The notes under the pieces: generated by a model
Database searches by the model: none
The model's input: only the letters and a program-made list of their open reading frames with translations
What the model was told of the DNA's origin: nothing
Translations under genes and position numbers: made by a program
Assembly: GCF_004337985.1 (NCBI RefSeq)
Contig: NW_021940933.1
Location: 26,523-90,522 of the forward strand
Direction: 5' to 3'
DNA length: 64,000 nt
Source: Pyricularia pennisetigena
Lineage: Eukaryota > Ascomycota > Sordariomycetes > Magnaporthales > Pyriculariaceae
Shown: piece after piece, positions 12,446-22,637 of the stretch
How the letters are laid out: each line of letters opens with the position of its first letter
Position numbering within the stretch: position 1 is the stretch's first letter

Positions 12446-12787
12446 GCAGAGATACGCCTTGATAAGGCACAATTCAAGGCCATGTCTACTCAGAAACAGA
12501 AGAAGACTGGGCAAACACCTACAAAAATCCACGGCGTGCTTAACAATCACTACAAGGTCACCTCGATACGCTTTGTCGAGAATGTAACTCGCCTGGTCGC
12601 ACACCAACTCCTGAATGTTTCTGGGAAGGCACCTCTCACGGTTTTCAACTCCAGTTTCGTCGCCACTCTCACTGAGGAACAAGTCGATCAGATTGCTTGT
12701 AAAGACCCGGAGGTCACAGTCCAGCGCAAAAAAGTCAATCGCGAAATTGCCAACTTGAAGGAAGCCCTCACCCTTCTCCACTGGTAG
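12446..12787 (+). CDS. Dynamin-like GTPase, C-terminal GED fragment
   Basis: The frame is open from the N to a TAG at 12785-12787 (113 codons). The peptide (HYKVTSIRFVENVTRLVAHQL, ending REIANLKEALTLL) has the length, helical pattern and end position of the GTPase effector domain that closes dynamin superfamily proteins. The GTPase, middle and stalk regions are absent because the sequence to the left of the N is a different locus. The family acts in membrane scission; which subfamily cannot be told from this piece. An ATG inside the fragment (12482) is not a likely true start. Confidence 0.7.
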   Translation, partial: AEIRLDKAQFKAMSTQKQKKTGQTPTKIHGVLNNHYKVTSIRFVENVTRLVAHQLLNVSGKAPLTVFNSSFVATLTEEQVDQIACKDPEVTVQRKKVNREIANLKEALTLLHW

Positions 12788-13005
12788 CATCGCCAGCATA
12801 GTTTTGTTGGGAAAAACAAAATGCCATTGCGTCTCGAAAATAACAGTGACATGACAGGAAGAGAACTTGGATGAAAGAAGTGGGGTTAATGAAACTGGTG
12901 CCTCAGTGCGGGAGTAGTATCATGGTAAGGTACAGGAATGTAGTTGATGCTGTTGTTGTGTAAACTAGTTTATTTTTAGCTGGATGGCCGTCTCTATTAC
13001 TGGTC

Positions 13006-13604
13006 CTAATGTGCTGGTTTTCCATGCGACCAAGTACAGTAGCATTTAGACGGATTACCATCCCCCACTCTCATTTTCCCCCTGCGCTGCTCTTGCCAGC
13101 TTAAACTTGCCAACCATATGAGATCGCTGCCAAAAGGTTTTGCACAGATGGCTGCGTATCTAATATTCTCGTCATATAAGCTGTCAAGCTGCCTAATCTT
13201 GGCTGGGTATTCATCCAAAGCCCATTTCGAAAAGCGAGGCTGGCCAGAGAAAGTGAACGAGAACCAAGCAAGTTGTGGTGCTGAGAAAAGTCCGAACCAG
13301 GCATCAAGTGGGAGAGGACACACAACGTTTAGCCTGTTACGAAGCTGCTCTTTTCCATCATTCTCAACACCAGCGATATCCACTGTGTCGCTGGCCCGGA
13401 CGAATGAACCGCTGCTGCCGCACTGGGGGTGTCCCAAGGCGGCGCCTGTGTTCGAGCATTAAACATATGCAGCTTGGTGACGTGCCCCTCGCCGTGGTCG
13501 GCTCGGAGCACCTGCCACGGCTCGCGTTTATCCGGTCCCAGTACCGACATCCTTACTTTGTACGGAAGGTCGGCGCACCGCGAATCCTCCACCTCCCAAG
13601 CCAC
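13006..13604 (-). CDS. Uncharacterised two-frame coding region
   Basis: Two overlapping minus-strand frames (13604-13329 and 13437-13006) have protein-like composition. The first starts MAWEVEDSRCADL; the second carries an aromatic-rich stretch (PLDAWFGLFSAPQLAWFSF). They may be one gene joined by an intron or frameshift within 13329-13437, but I could not place clean splice sites. No family recognised. This is a weak call. Confidence 0.3.
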
Positions 13605-13760
13605 AACATGTAAGGCCCGTGGGCAAGAGTATACTGATGGAGCGGATTGATTTTGTTACTTAGTTGCGCTCGAATATGTGCAGTAGACCGACCAAAAAAG
13701 AGGTTCAGCTACACTACTGTACAGTATGTAACAGCATTTACTCTATTATTTTAATTGCAA

Positions 13761-14797
13761 CTATCTTCTCACATGCTTGCTAAGGTCCTTATATTCTACG
13801 ACAATCTGTATCCTATAGTCGGTGGTCCGGCCTGTGACGAACACTTCTATCTCGTGCTTCGGAGACGTGTACTTGCCATCGGTTCTTCCGAAACCATGAT
13901 AATTTCTAAAGCTGGTCAAACGCCGTTCCGTGCTCGGCCGAACTCCATCTCGATCCCGGTTCCGCTCCCGAGAAGAACCATACGCGACAGACTCATGTCT
14001 GTTGTCTACACGTTCCCTACAAGAATCCTCCCTTGTAAAGGCCTTCTCCCATTCGTATTGACGATAACCGTCATCTTTTTGTTCACTGTAATTTCCGCGT
14101 CCTACGTGCACATTTCTCTTTCCCTGTTCTGTGCTTGTTTCCCTGGGCAACGTTCTGGTCTGCGCACCGGGATCGAATCGGACACGATTTGTCCCTTCCT
14201 TTTTGAGAATTGGTCTTATTGGCAGTTTTTCGTCTGTTTTTTCGGCGTATTTTCCCTCTGAGGTGGTCATTGCTGGCTGTGCCAAAGGGCGAGAAATGTT
14301 GCTCGCGTTTCTCTTCTCATCATCGTCTTTTTTGTTTTTTGACACTGGGAGCGACTTCTTCCCTCTTTTGCATTGTTGACGGGAGGTCGATAATTTTGTT
14401 CATGTTCTTTTTTCACAGACAAGTGCCTGGCCCCAGACCTCGGCTCCCCAGTTGAGGGATGCTCTAAAATGTCACTTGCGTTGCTTGTCCGGTCCATTAT
14501 CCCACCGGACCCGCCTGCCTTGATACGATGTCCATCGACGGGAGTTTTGTAGCCCTTTCGCCGTCGACGTACCTCGTCAGTTTGACGTGCAAGCTCGGCG
14601 ATTTCAGGTCGAGAAAGCTTTCCAAGCACGGCGACGAAGTTAGGGAAAACTTCATATACCATTCCAGCTTTATCTAATACACTTGCACTAATGAGGCTGC
14701 GATGTATTTTGGTCCATACTGCGTCAGGTGTAACTTTTCCGGAATCCTTTGGCCGGTTTAAGTCGGGCCGATTTGGTTTCGCAGTACGAGAAGACAT
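13761..14797 (-). CDS. Charged protein of unknown function, frame change at about 14345
   Basis: Starts at ATG 14797 (MSSRTAKPNRPDLN). The first frame runs to 14267 and a second, different frame runs from about 14390 to TGA-side end 13761. Together they give about 340 aa. The N-terminal half has a helical segment (VWTKIHRSLISASVLDKAG ... EIAELARQTDEVRRRR) loosely like a fungal domain of unknown function built around WTxI and RRRR. The C-terminal part is basic and polar and ends in a beta-like segment (HEIEVFVTGRTTDYRIQIV). The frames overlap in an A-rich tract (runs of six A near 14325-14340). I see no good intron there, so a one-base indel or sequencing error is likely. Confidence 0.5.
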
Positions 14798-15035
14798 TTG
14801 ATTCGGGCTGGAATGTTTACTGTATCAGATTTGAGTTTTACGGTTTGTGAATGTATGCTCCCGATACGACAGGAGCGTAGTGCACGTTCAACTTTAAATT
14901 CGTTAAATAGTTCTTTGGACGCAGTGATGGCAGCCCGTTTTGGGGAAATAGCCCAGATTTGGACCTTGACTAGCTGAAACTGCGCCAATGCAAACCCCGC
15001 GTGTAAAGTATCAACTGTAAGGACGACAGCCCGAT

Positions 15036-16532
15036 CAACATAACCAGAGATTTACGAACGTTTATCTAATAAAACAGCCTAAAGTGGTTTCGGGGTTTGG
15101 AGTTTCTAGAACAAAAGGCCAAAGCTAGCCACGGCACGCTTTAAAAATAAAAAAAACGAGTTGACACGTAGTGATCGTGTTAAGTATAACGGGGCAAGAT
15201 TTGTACCACAATGTCAAGGCTAAGTCGACTTGAAGATAACCCAAAAAGAAAGACCAGTCCCGAAAGAGATCCGGTCCTGAAATTGGCCCGCGGACCGGTA
15301 ATAGACCGCGATTACCTTTCAAGAAACTCGCATGCCGAGATCCAAAAGCTGCACGGTGAGACTCGAATATAAAAGAAGCAATTCCCAGGCAGGTGGAACA
15401 GCAGAGGTGATGTGCGTCTTTTCTTTCATGCACCAACGCATTCCATTCTTTTACGCGCTGTTCACTACCGGCTTCTGCATTAATCTGTTATTCCTACTTT
15501 TTTAGCTTCTTCATTTATCTTGGTTCATCATTCGCTATGCGTCACATCTCGGCTTTTACAGTCCCCAGCTTTCTTTCTATCTTTGCGATACTAGCTTCGG
15601 CTCAAGCGTCCCCAAAACCGACGGAATGCTCGGCGCTTAGTGGAGACGCAACCTCGATTCTGGGAGCCCGCTGCACGCCTCAGTCTGTTCCGCCTTTGGC
15701 CACGTCTTCCCAGAGCCCCGACAATCGCGAAGAAAAAGCAAAGCAGGACCTCAGCTTGACGCAACAACTTTTTCTCGCATCAAGGCAAGTGTTTTGCCTT
15801 ATAGGGGATTTGAGACTCGCGTTTGCCTTTATTTACTCGTGTTTGCTAACAAATTCCAAAGCGCCGCGGACCGGTTTAACCTTCTCCCGGACGATTCTCA
15901 GTTTGTGTTCAACTTCAACCAAACCCAGGAAGGCGCCGGCGATGGCGGCATGCTTGTAGTCGCAAACCGCAAAACCTTTCCCGCCTTGGTCGGGACGGGT
16001 TCTGGGATGGCCGTTGGTCGTGTGGGACGTAAGTCTGCTCTCTAACCTCGTTCCCCCACCAATGAAACGACCCGGTCCGACCCACTTTCTAACCCGGAAA
16101 CAGCTTGTGGCCTCAACACCTTCCACACCCACCCCCGATCGGCAGAGCTGCAACTGGTCGTGCAAGGACGTCTGGTTACTGAAATGATGCCCGAAAACGG
16201 AATCGTGGACGGCGAAGGAAAGCCCCGCGTCATTAAAAACGAGATTGGAACTTACCAAATGACGCCCTTTTATCAAGGTTCGGTTCACACGCAGTTCAAC
16301 CCTGATTGTTCCGATGCCGTCTTCGTAGCTGCTTTTTCCAGCGAGGATCCCGGCGCCGGCCAGGTGGTCGAGCAGACGATCGCGTTCACGGACGACCTGA
16401 TCGCCGCCGCGTTCGGGCAGTCGATTTCTGGCGAAAACCTCGAGGCTGTGCGCAAGGCGATTCCCACTAGCATTGCTCTTGGGGTCGAAAGCTGCCTGGA
16501 AAGGTGCGGTATTGAGAAGAAATCGATGTGAT
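15036..16532. repeat. Segmental duplication, copy 2
   Basis: Same sequence as 1-1497. The left limit relative to copy 1 is hidden by the window edge. After 16532 this copy continues into unique DNA without an N, so this is the better anchored locus. Confidence 0.95.
15537..16531 (+). CDS. Secreted germin/spherulin-like cupin protein, copy 2
   Basis: Exons 15537-15784, 15862-16028 and 16104-16531, identical in structure and encoded protein to copy 1: signal peptide, one cupin barrel with H-x-H-x4-E ligands, and a GC-AG first intron. Unlike copy 1 its downstream flank is uninterrupted. If both copies are real they also share about 500 bp of promoter and should be co-regulated. Confidence 0.9.
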
Positions 16533-17657
16533 TTGATGTGGGTATGTGAGGCATCTCAAAGGGCTACTCTGTAGGTATGAATTTATATACAACATGGCAA
16601 TGTGTTTTTGCAACGAGAAACCGGTATTGCCGCAGCTGAAGCGAATTGCTCGAAAACGGCAAAAGTTCCTTTTGATAGCTAGACTGGATTGGATATGTAC
16701 AGCATCAATTCACTTACCTACATATGTTCTTCATGTCTTGCGCGTGTGATGTTTACCATGACGAATGATATGAGTTGTCATTTGTTAGACATAGCCGCCA
16801 CCATAGCTTTGGGTCAATTAGTTTGAAACCAATGCCATAACTGCCGCCGTACTATTCGCTGCCACTCCCAGATCTTGGAAGTGTAATAGTCGGAATGGTT
16901 GTGCCACAATGCGCAAAAAAGGGGGGGAAAAGGGAAAAAAAGAAAAAAGAAAAAAGATGGTAACGGCTTTTCTTAGCCAACTGTTGTACCTTTCTAAAGT
17001 TGTCCAAAAGGTGGGCAAGGAATCACATTTTGGGAATATGCCAGGAACAGATTTAGGCCCTGTGATACGTAGTAGAAATTTAAATCAAACGACGTGTTTG
17101 CACCGAACGTATCGTACAGTGTACAGTAGAAGGCGAAATGGGCTTCGCCAAATTTCGTAGTTAACATTTTTGGTAGTGGTGGTGTGGAGCCGTGACTTAT
17201 GTGGCTTGGCGGACTTCGCTTGTACCTGACAGGTTCCCACGGATAATCACAAACCGACCAAAAATTGGGAAGGGCCAAAACAGGCCTTGCTGGGATTTTT
17301 TTTCGGACCCAAAGTCGTCCAAAACCCGCTGGACGTCAATTCCTATTTTCGCCCCCCCCCCTTTCTGTTTTGTTTTGTTCACTTTCTGCTACAATAAACA
17401 TTACGGTCCACAACCAGCTACAACTATGGCGCCGCAACTGGACGCGGCACGGCGTGTACTGCTTTGAGCCCCATTATCCCTTAAAAGCCAACTAGTAGAC
17501 TTGAAAGCTTCGAGCTGAACCGAAACCGTTCATAAAATACGCTTTATGAGACCGAATTCAAAAGTTTTTATTTGCAAAGTACGTTGTCTCGGCAGGCACT
17601 GTTCAATAGCAAAAATACGTGTTACGACCAGGGCAATCACAGAATGGGAGCTAGTTT
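16533..17657. other. Intergenic DNA, no gene recognised
   Basis: Contains a purine-rich tract near 16909-16960 and a C-run near 17350 but no supported gene. The right end is the 3' flank of the BTB-ankyrin pseudogene. Confidence 0.5.
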
Positions 17658-19016
17658 TTAACATCCATCGACGTAGATTTTACTATAAGGGAAGTAGACA
17701 AGGAAGCCTGAGGTTGGAACAAATTTGACATTGCTGCCTTGCCTATAGAGCAGCTTTAACAATCTAGGCCCAGTCGGCAACTTCTTTTCCGTCTCCATCA
17801 TTTCACTTTGAGCTTTGAAGCCTTTTTCCATCCCCCACATACCACAAGAGACGCCATTATGAACGAGAATTTGCACAATCTCGTTGTGGCCTTTGAGTGA
17901 AGCGGCTTGGAGGGCGTTGCCGTATCTGCCGCCCTGAGCATTGACGTCCGCACCATCCTTCAGGACCTTTTCCACACCGCAAAGCACGTTTCCTTGAGCC
18001 ATATGATATAGTAAAGGAGCTTCAACTTCTTCAGAGCTGTTGAGATCTCCTTCATACCATGGTCTGTCGGGATCGTAAAGGCCAAAGGATATTTGATGAG
18101 ATCTTTCACTTTGAATAAACTCCCAAACAAGTTTTCTAACTCCGTCGGCGTTTGGTCCACCTTGAGCAGCGTGGGTCATCCAATATCAAGCGCCGAGCAG
18201 CGAATTGGAGGTTCTGATGAGATGGTAGGGTTCAAAATATACAAAATGACTGCTAGCAGTTTTGGAGCGCTTCATTGGTTTTGGTTTTGGAGAACTCCGC
18301 ACAAGGCAGGGTTTGGGCATCAAGGTTACAACCACAACACGCTGAGTCGGGGGATTCGCGTCACCCTGAGGAAGCGCCGCGGGGTCCCCGACAAGCTCCA
18401 TCAGGACTTCAAAGCTCAAGTCGCTGATCGACAGTTTTTCGGCATTAGTCTTTGACACAGCGCATTCTGCCAGCAAAGATGGATCCTGAACAAGCAACTT
18501 GAGACCATCTTTCAGGTAGCTCCTGAACCATACATCGTCCGAGCGTGGAGTTGGGTATGCGTTCCGTAGTAAACCAAGGACTGTCGGGAACGGAAGCCCA
18601 CTTCCAAGCCTTATTACTTCTGCCTTTGCAAGCTCCTCCAGGTCGGACAGCTCGTAATCCCGGGTCCACCTGTAGACTCGACTGGCTGTTCTATATTCTG
18701 AACACATCTTTTCATGGGCTGTCCCCTTGGGCAGGAGACATTGGTAGGTATTGGTGAAGAGATAATGGACGAGAACGTGGCCGATATCTTGAGTTATCTC
18801 GAGCAATGATACTATTTGAGTCCATGTTTGTATCTTTGTGTGCAGTTTTGGGCACTTGCGAAGTAGAAAGCTCGGAACTTTGAGTGCTGTTCCGTCCCCG
18901 AGTTTGAGTTCGATGATTGAGGCTGCGTATGGGCTGTTTTTGATGATTTCAATCAGCGCAAAGACAACTTTAAGAACAGTTGAGCACTCACGAGGATTCA
19001 GGCCGTGTATCATCAT
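17658..19016 (-). pseudogene. BTB/POZ-like plus ankyrin protein, broken by one in-frame TGA
   Basis: The minus-strand frame from ATG 19016 to the stop at 17658 is one continuous phase interrupted only by TGA at 18186-18188. The upstream 276 aa resemble fungal BTB-like proteins (LGDGTALKVPSFLLRKCPK ... DIGHVLVHYLFTNTYQ ... YRTASRVYRWTRDYELSDL). After the stop come YW, then 173 aa containing an ankyrin repeat (GADVNAQGGRYGNALQAAS). BTB followed by ankyrin repeats is a known fungal arrangement. CGA to TGA (Arg to stop) would explain the break. Two separate genes six bases apart in the same frame is the less likely reading. Confidence 0.7.
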
Positions 19017-19345
19017 CAAGACCGTTTCCGGAGGCAGATGCCTTGTTCTTCTTCTTCATGTTTTCCGTTAGGCAAGGGCTTGAGATTCAGAGTATGCTGT
19101 CAGGTTTGTGCTTGATAACTTAGGTCCAAGAATCCATGCTCGCAAGCTGTATCATGAAGGTAAAATTTAGCAGTCGGCTTTATATTTAGAGGTCCGCGCG
19201 GGGCTGCGTTGCTGACCCCCATGTGCCTTGTACCACGTCAAATTGCGGCCCAACGGCTGTAGACGGGACGACAGCGCTCAAACCCAATCCCGTCCATCGG
19301 CCCAGAATGCCTCTGGGCATCCATAACTGTCGACAAAATTGATTC

Positions 19346-20265
19346 GTGCTGATTTACTGTACAATGCCACGCCACGGGAACGAAACAGCCGCAGCCAATC
19401 ACTCTTTCTCACTTCTTTGCAGAATTTGATTTGGGCTTGGAAAACCCCGACAAGTCGTTGCAACCATCCTTGTATAACGTGGCTTGACAGGGCTCGGCGT
19501 TGACTTCGGCTTTTCGGGAAGACCTAGTAACTCAAATGCCTTCAAGGGCTGTTTTTTGGTAGCGGATCGTTCCGAAATGTCTGGGATTTTTTACGATAGT
19601 ATGCTCTCAGGATGGTTGGTCTCGGCGCAAAGTGAAAATGCACTCCGGGATACGCATTTCCCATATTAGTAACGTTAACTTCATGGTTAACTTGGCCCAC
19701 GTAATCCTATCATGCCCTCGATTTGCTAAGAGAAAATCCTCCTTTTATTGGAAGCCCTATAGCAAACCCCGCAAGCATGCTTGTACAATATTGTTCGGTT
19801 GCCTGAGGTAGATCAAACCCATCCCCATAACCTTTTTACGCTGCTCTTTACGCGTCCCCACCGTTACACCATCTCCACTCCTCTCGCCCGACAAGGATTG
19901 AGCGACATGCTGCCGTGCCAGTCTTTCAAAATAGGGCTGTGCAAATCAAAACAGATGTCATTTGTTGCACTGCCTCTTGGCCAAGAACTGGCATGTATCC
20001 TCAGAAACGCCTTAGTAGCAGATGATTGACAGAGAAAATATGCGACCTGCTTGGCCAGGGAATGCCCCATTCCCCGGTTGCATGGTTTTGTTCCCGGCAG
20101 CAGAAAACACTTGTTTCAACATCCAACAAAATCGTCTCCAACAACTTTATGACGCACGGGATGATTGGTGCACCGGATACCCGGCGATCGCAGGTTCGTC
20201 GTCAGGGCAGAACCTGGTGGCTGTCGAAAACCATATCAAAGATGGGTAACTTCAGCTGGCTCGTA
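19346..20265. repeat. Kinase-gene repeat, copy 2 (left part, split by Fot1 insertion)
   Basis: Matches 9878-10797 (offset 9468) from the same sharp left edge. It breaks off at TA 20264-20265, where a Fot1/pogo transposon begins. In copies 1 and 3 the sequence continues GCTCGTAATCGG at this point. The rest of this copy would be expected beyond the transposon, but an N intervenes. Confidence 0.92.
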
Positions 20266-21173
20266 ACGTTGGGCTCCACATCTCCGACCCCCCTAAAGTC
20301 CGGCCCCTAAAAATATCTACTCAGCCACGTCAACCCTTTGTTTTATTTTATAAATATCTAGACGAATTTTTCACTTTAGAACTTGCATTTTGAAGATTCT
20401 TGCTCCAAACTTTCCAATGAAACAGTACACTGAAAATCAGCTTCTTGCTGCCATTTCTGACATAAGAAATGGCAAATCAGTTCACAAAACCTCGCAAAAA
20501 TGGGGTATTCCTCGGAGTACCCTTCACGATCGTTTAAAGGGGGCCCAGTCAATTCAACAAGCGAAAAGATTTTGTCAAAGGCTTTCACAGGAGCAGGAGA
20601 CCTATTTGGCAGATTGGGTACTTGCGCAGGCCGCGTTAGGCCTTCCGCCAACGCATCAAGAACTACGCTATTTTGCGGAACGAATTCTTCAGGCCGCCGG
20701 AGAAAGAAAAAGCCTTGGGAAACATTGGGTTAGCCGTTTTATAGCCCGATATCCAATTTTGAAAACCCAAAGGCCCCGGCGAATAGAAAATGCCCGGGTT
20801 AATGGGGCTACAACCGAGGTAATTAAATCTTGGTGGTCCTATTTGAAAAATCCCGTTATCGATACTATAAAACCGGCCAACCGTTGGAATATGGACGAAA
20901 CAGGTATAATGGAAGGCAAAGGATCTAATGGCCTGGTGTTAGGGCGTAATAAAATCCGGCCATTACAGCGAAAAGAGCCTGGAACGCGGGGTTGGACGAG
21001 CATAATCGAATGTGTATCAGCTACGGGGGCTGTTATACCTCCCCTCGTTATATTTAAGGGGAAAAACGTACAGCAACAATGGTTTCCAGCTGATTTAAGT
21101 CCTTTCGATACCTGGCAATTTCATGCAACAGAAAACGGGTGGACAAATAATGAAACAGGTATCGAATGGTTAA
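20266..21173 (+). mobile_element. Fot1/pogo-like DNA transposon, 3' part missing
   Basis: Begins right after a TA dinucleotide inside the repeat with ACGTTGGGCTCC, the presumed terminal inverted repeat start. It carries a pogo-type transposase and is not RIPed. It stops at the N (21174) before the second catalytic aspartate, so its right end and the second TA are not seen. Confidence 0.85.
20417..21173 (+). CDS. Fot1-type DDE transposase, C-terminally cut at N
   Basis: ATG 20417 (MKQYTENQLL) begins a psq-type helix-turn-helix (VHKTSQKWGIPRSTLHDRL). A CENP-B/Tc5-type DNA-binding domain follows (ADWVLAQAALGLPPTHQEL ... KHWVSRFIARYP), then the DDE_1 core with the first catalytic Asp in RWNMDETGIMEG and the RGWTSIIE and VIFKGKNVQQQWFP blocks. 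About 252 codons are visible; family members have about 500-550. Codons are intact with no RIP, so this copy may be young. A related, heavily RIPed relative is at 51184-61180. Confidence 0.88.
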
Positions 21174-21174
21174 N
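21174..21174. other. Single ambiguous base cutting a transposase ORF
   Basis: The N separates the truncated transposase from the exact left edge of repeat copy 3. Same pattern as the other two N positions. Confidence 0.85.
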
Positions 21175-22637
21175 GTGCTGATTTACTGTACAATGCCACG
21201 CCACGGGAACGAAACAGCCGCAGCCAATCACTCTTTCTCACTTCTTTGCAGAATTTGATTTGGGCTTGGAAAACCCCGACAAGTCGTTGCAACCATCCTT
21301 GTATAACGTGGCTTGACAGGGCTCGGCGTTGACTTCGGCTTTTCGGGAAGACCTAGTAACTCAAATGCCTTCAAGGGCTGTTTTTTGGTAGCGGATCGTT
21401 CCGAAATGTCTGGGATTTTTTACGATAGTATGCTCTCAGGATGGTTGGTCTCGGCGCAAAGTGAAAATGCACTCCGGGATACGCATTTCCCATATTAGTA
21501 ACGTTAACTTCATGGTTAACTTGGCCCACGTAATCCTATCATGCCCTCGATTTGCTAAGAGAAAATCCTCCTTTTATTGGAAGCCCTATAGCAAACCCCG
21601 CAAGCATGCTTGTACAATATTGTTCGGTTGCCTGAGGTAGATCAAACCCATCCCCATAACCTTTTTACGCTGCTCTTTACGCGTCCCCACCGTTACACCA
21701 TCTCCACTCCTCTCGCCCGACAAGGATTGAGCGACATGCTGCCGTGCCAGTCTTTCAAAATAGGGCTGTGCAAATCAAAACAGATGTCATTTGTTGCACT
21801 GCCTCTTGGCCAAGAACTGGCATGTATCCTCAGAAACGCCTTAGTAGCAGATGATTGACAGAGAAAATATGCGACCTGCTTGGCCAGGGAATGCCCCATT
21901 CCCCGGTTGCATGGTTTTGTTCCCGGCAGCAGAAAACACTTGTTTCAACATCCAACAAAATCGTCTCCAACAACTTTATGACGCACGGGATGATTGGTGC
22001 ACCGGATACCCGGCGATCGCAGGTTCGTCGTCAGGGCAGAACCTGGTGGCTGTCGAAAACCATATCAAAGATGGGTAACTTCAGCTGGCTCGTAATCGGA
22101 ATTGTCAGCATCGAAAAGTTGTTTGGAATTATGGTCGGATGCGAAATATGAAATGTGGGCGGGTTGGACGCTCAGGTACAACCCGGCGGCATGGAGGCTC
22201 AAAAAGTCTATAGACGTACAAAACGATGCCAGAGAGAGGTTGATACAGCTCACGGCCATATCGAATTACAAAAGCCCGTACCGCAGCCTAAAGATACGGC
22301 GCAGCGGAGTGGTTAAAATTAGACAAACGTGATCGGCCTCAAGATGGTCCAGAGCTCGGATGCGACGCCGGCCGTTGCAGTGCCCATCCCGGAGCCGTAC
22401 AGGAGAGAGAGAGAGATTGCTTGTCGGTGCTCAGGAAGGATGCCCTATAGAATGACTGGTAGAAAGATAGAAGAGGGAAAGTAGGAAAAAATCAAATATA
22501 AAACCGACAAGCACAGATTTAGAGATCGCTTTTGCGTTAAGATTAAAATTACAGGTCCACACACCCTTCCTGCAGAGTATACCCACTACAGCCTGAAATG
22601 GCTGGTGACAGTCCTTCGCCAGGTCAGGTTATTCGTG

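Noticed and set aside
12317..12787. Single ORF of 156 codons running through the N
   Set aside because: It joins antisense kinase-gene sequence to the dynamin fragment across an assembly join; only the part after the N is coding.
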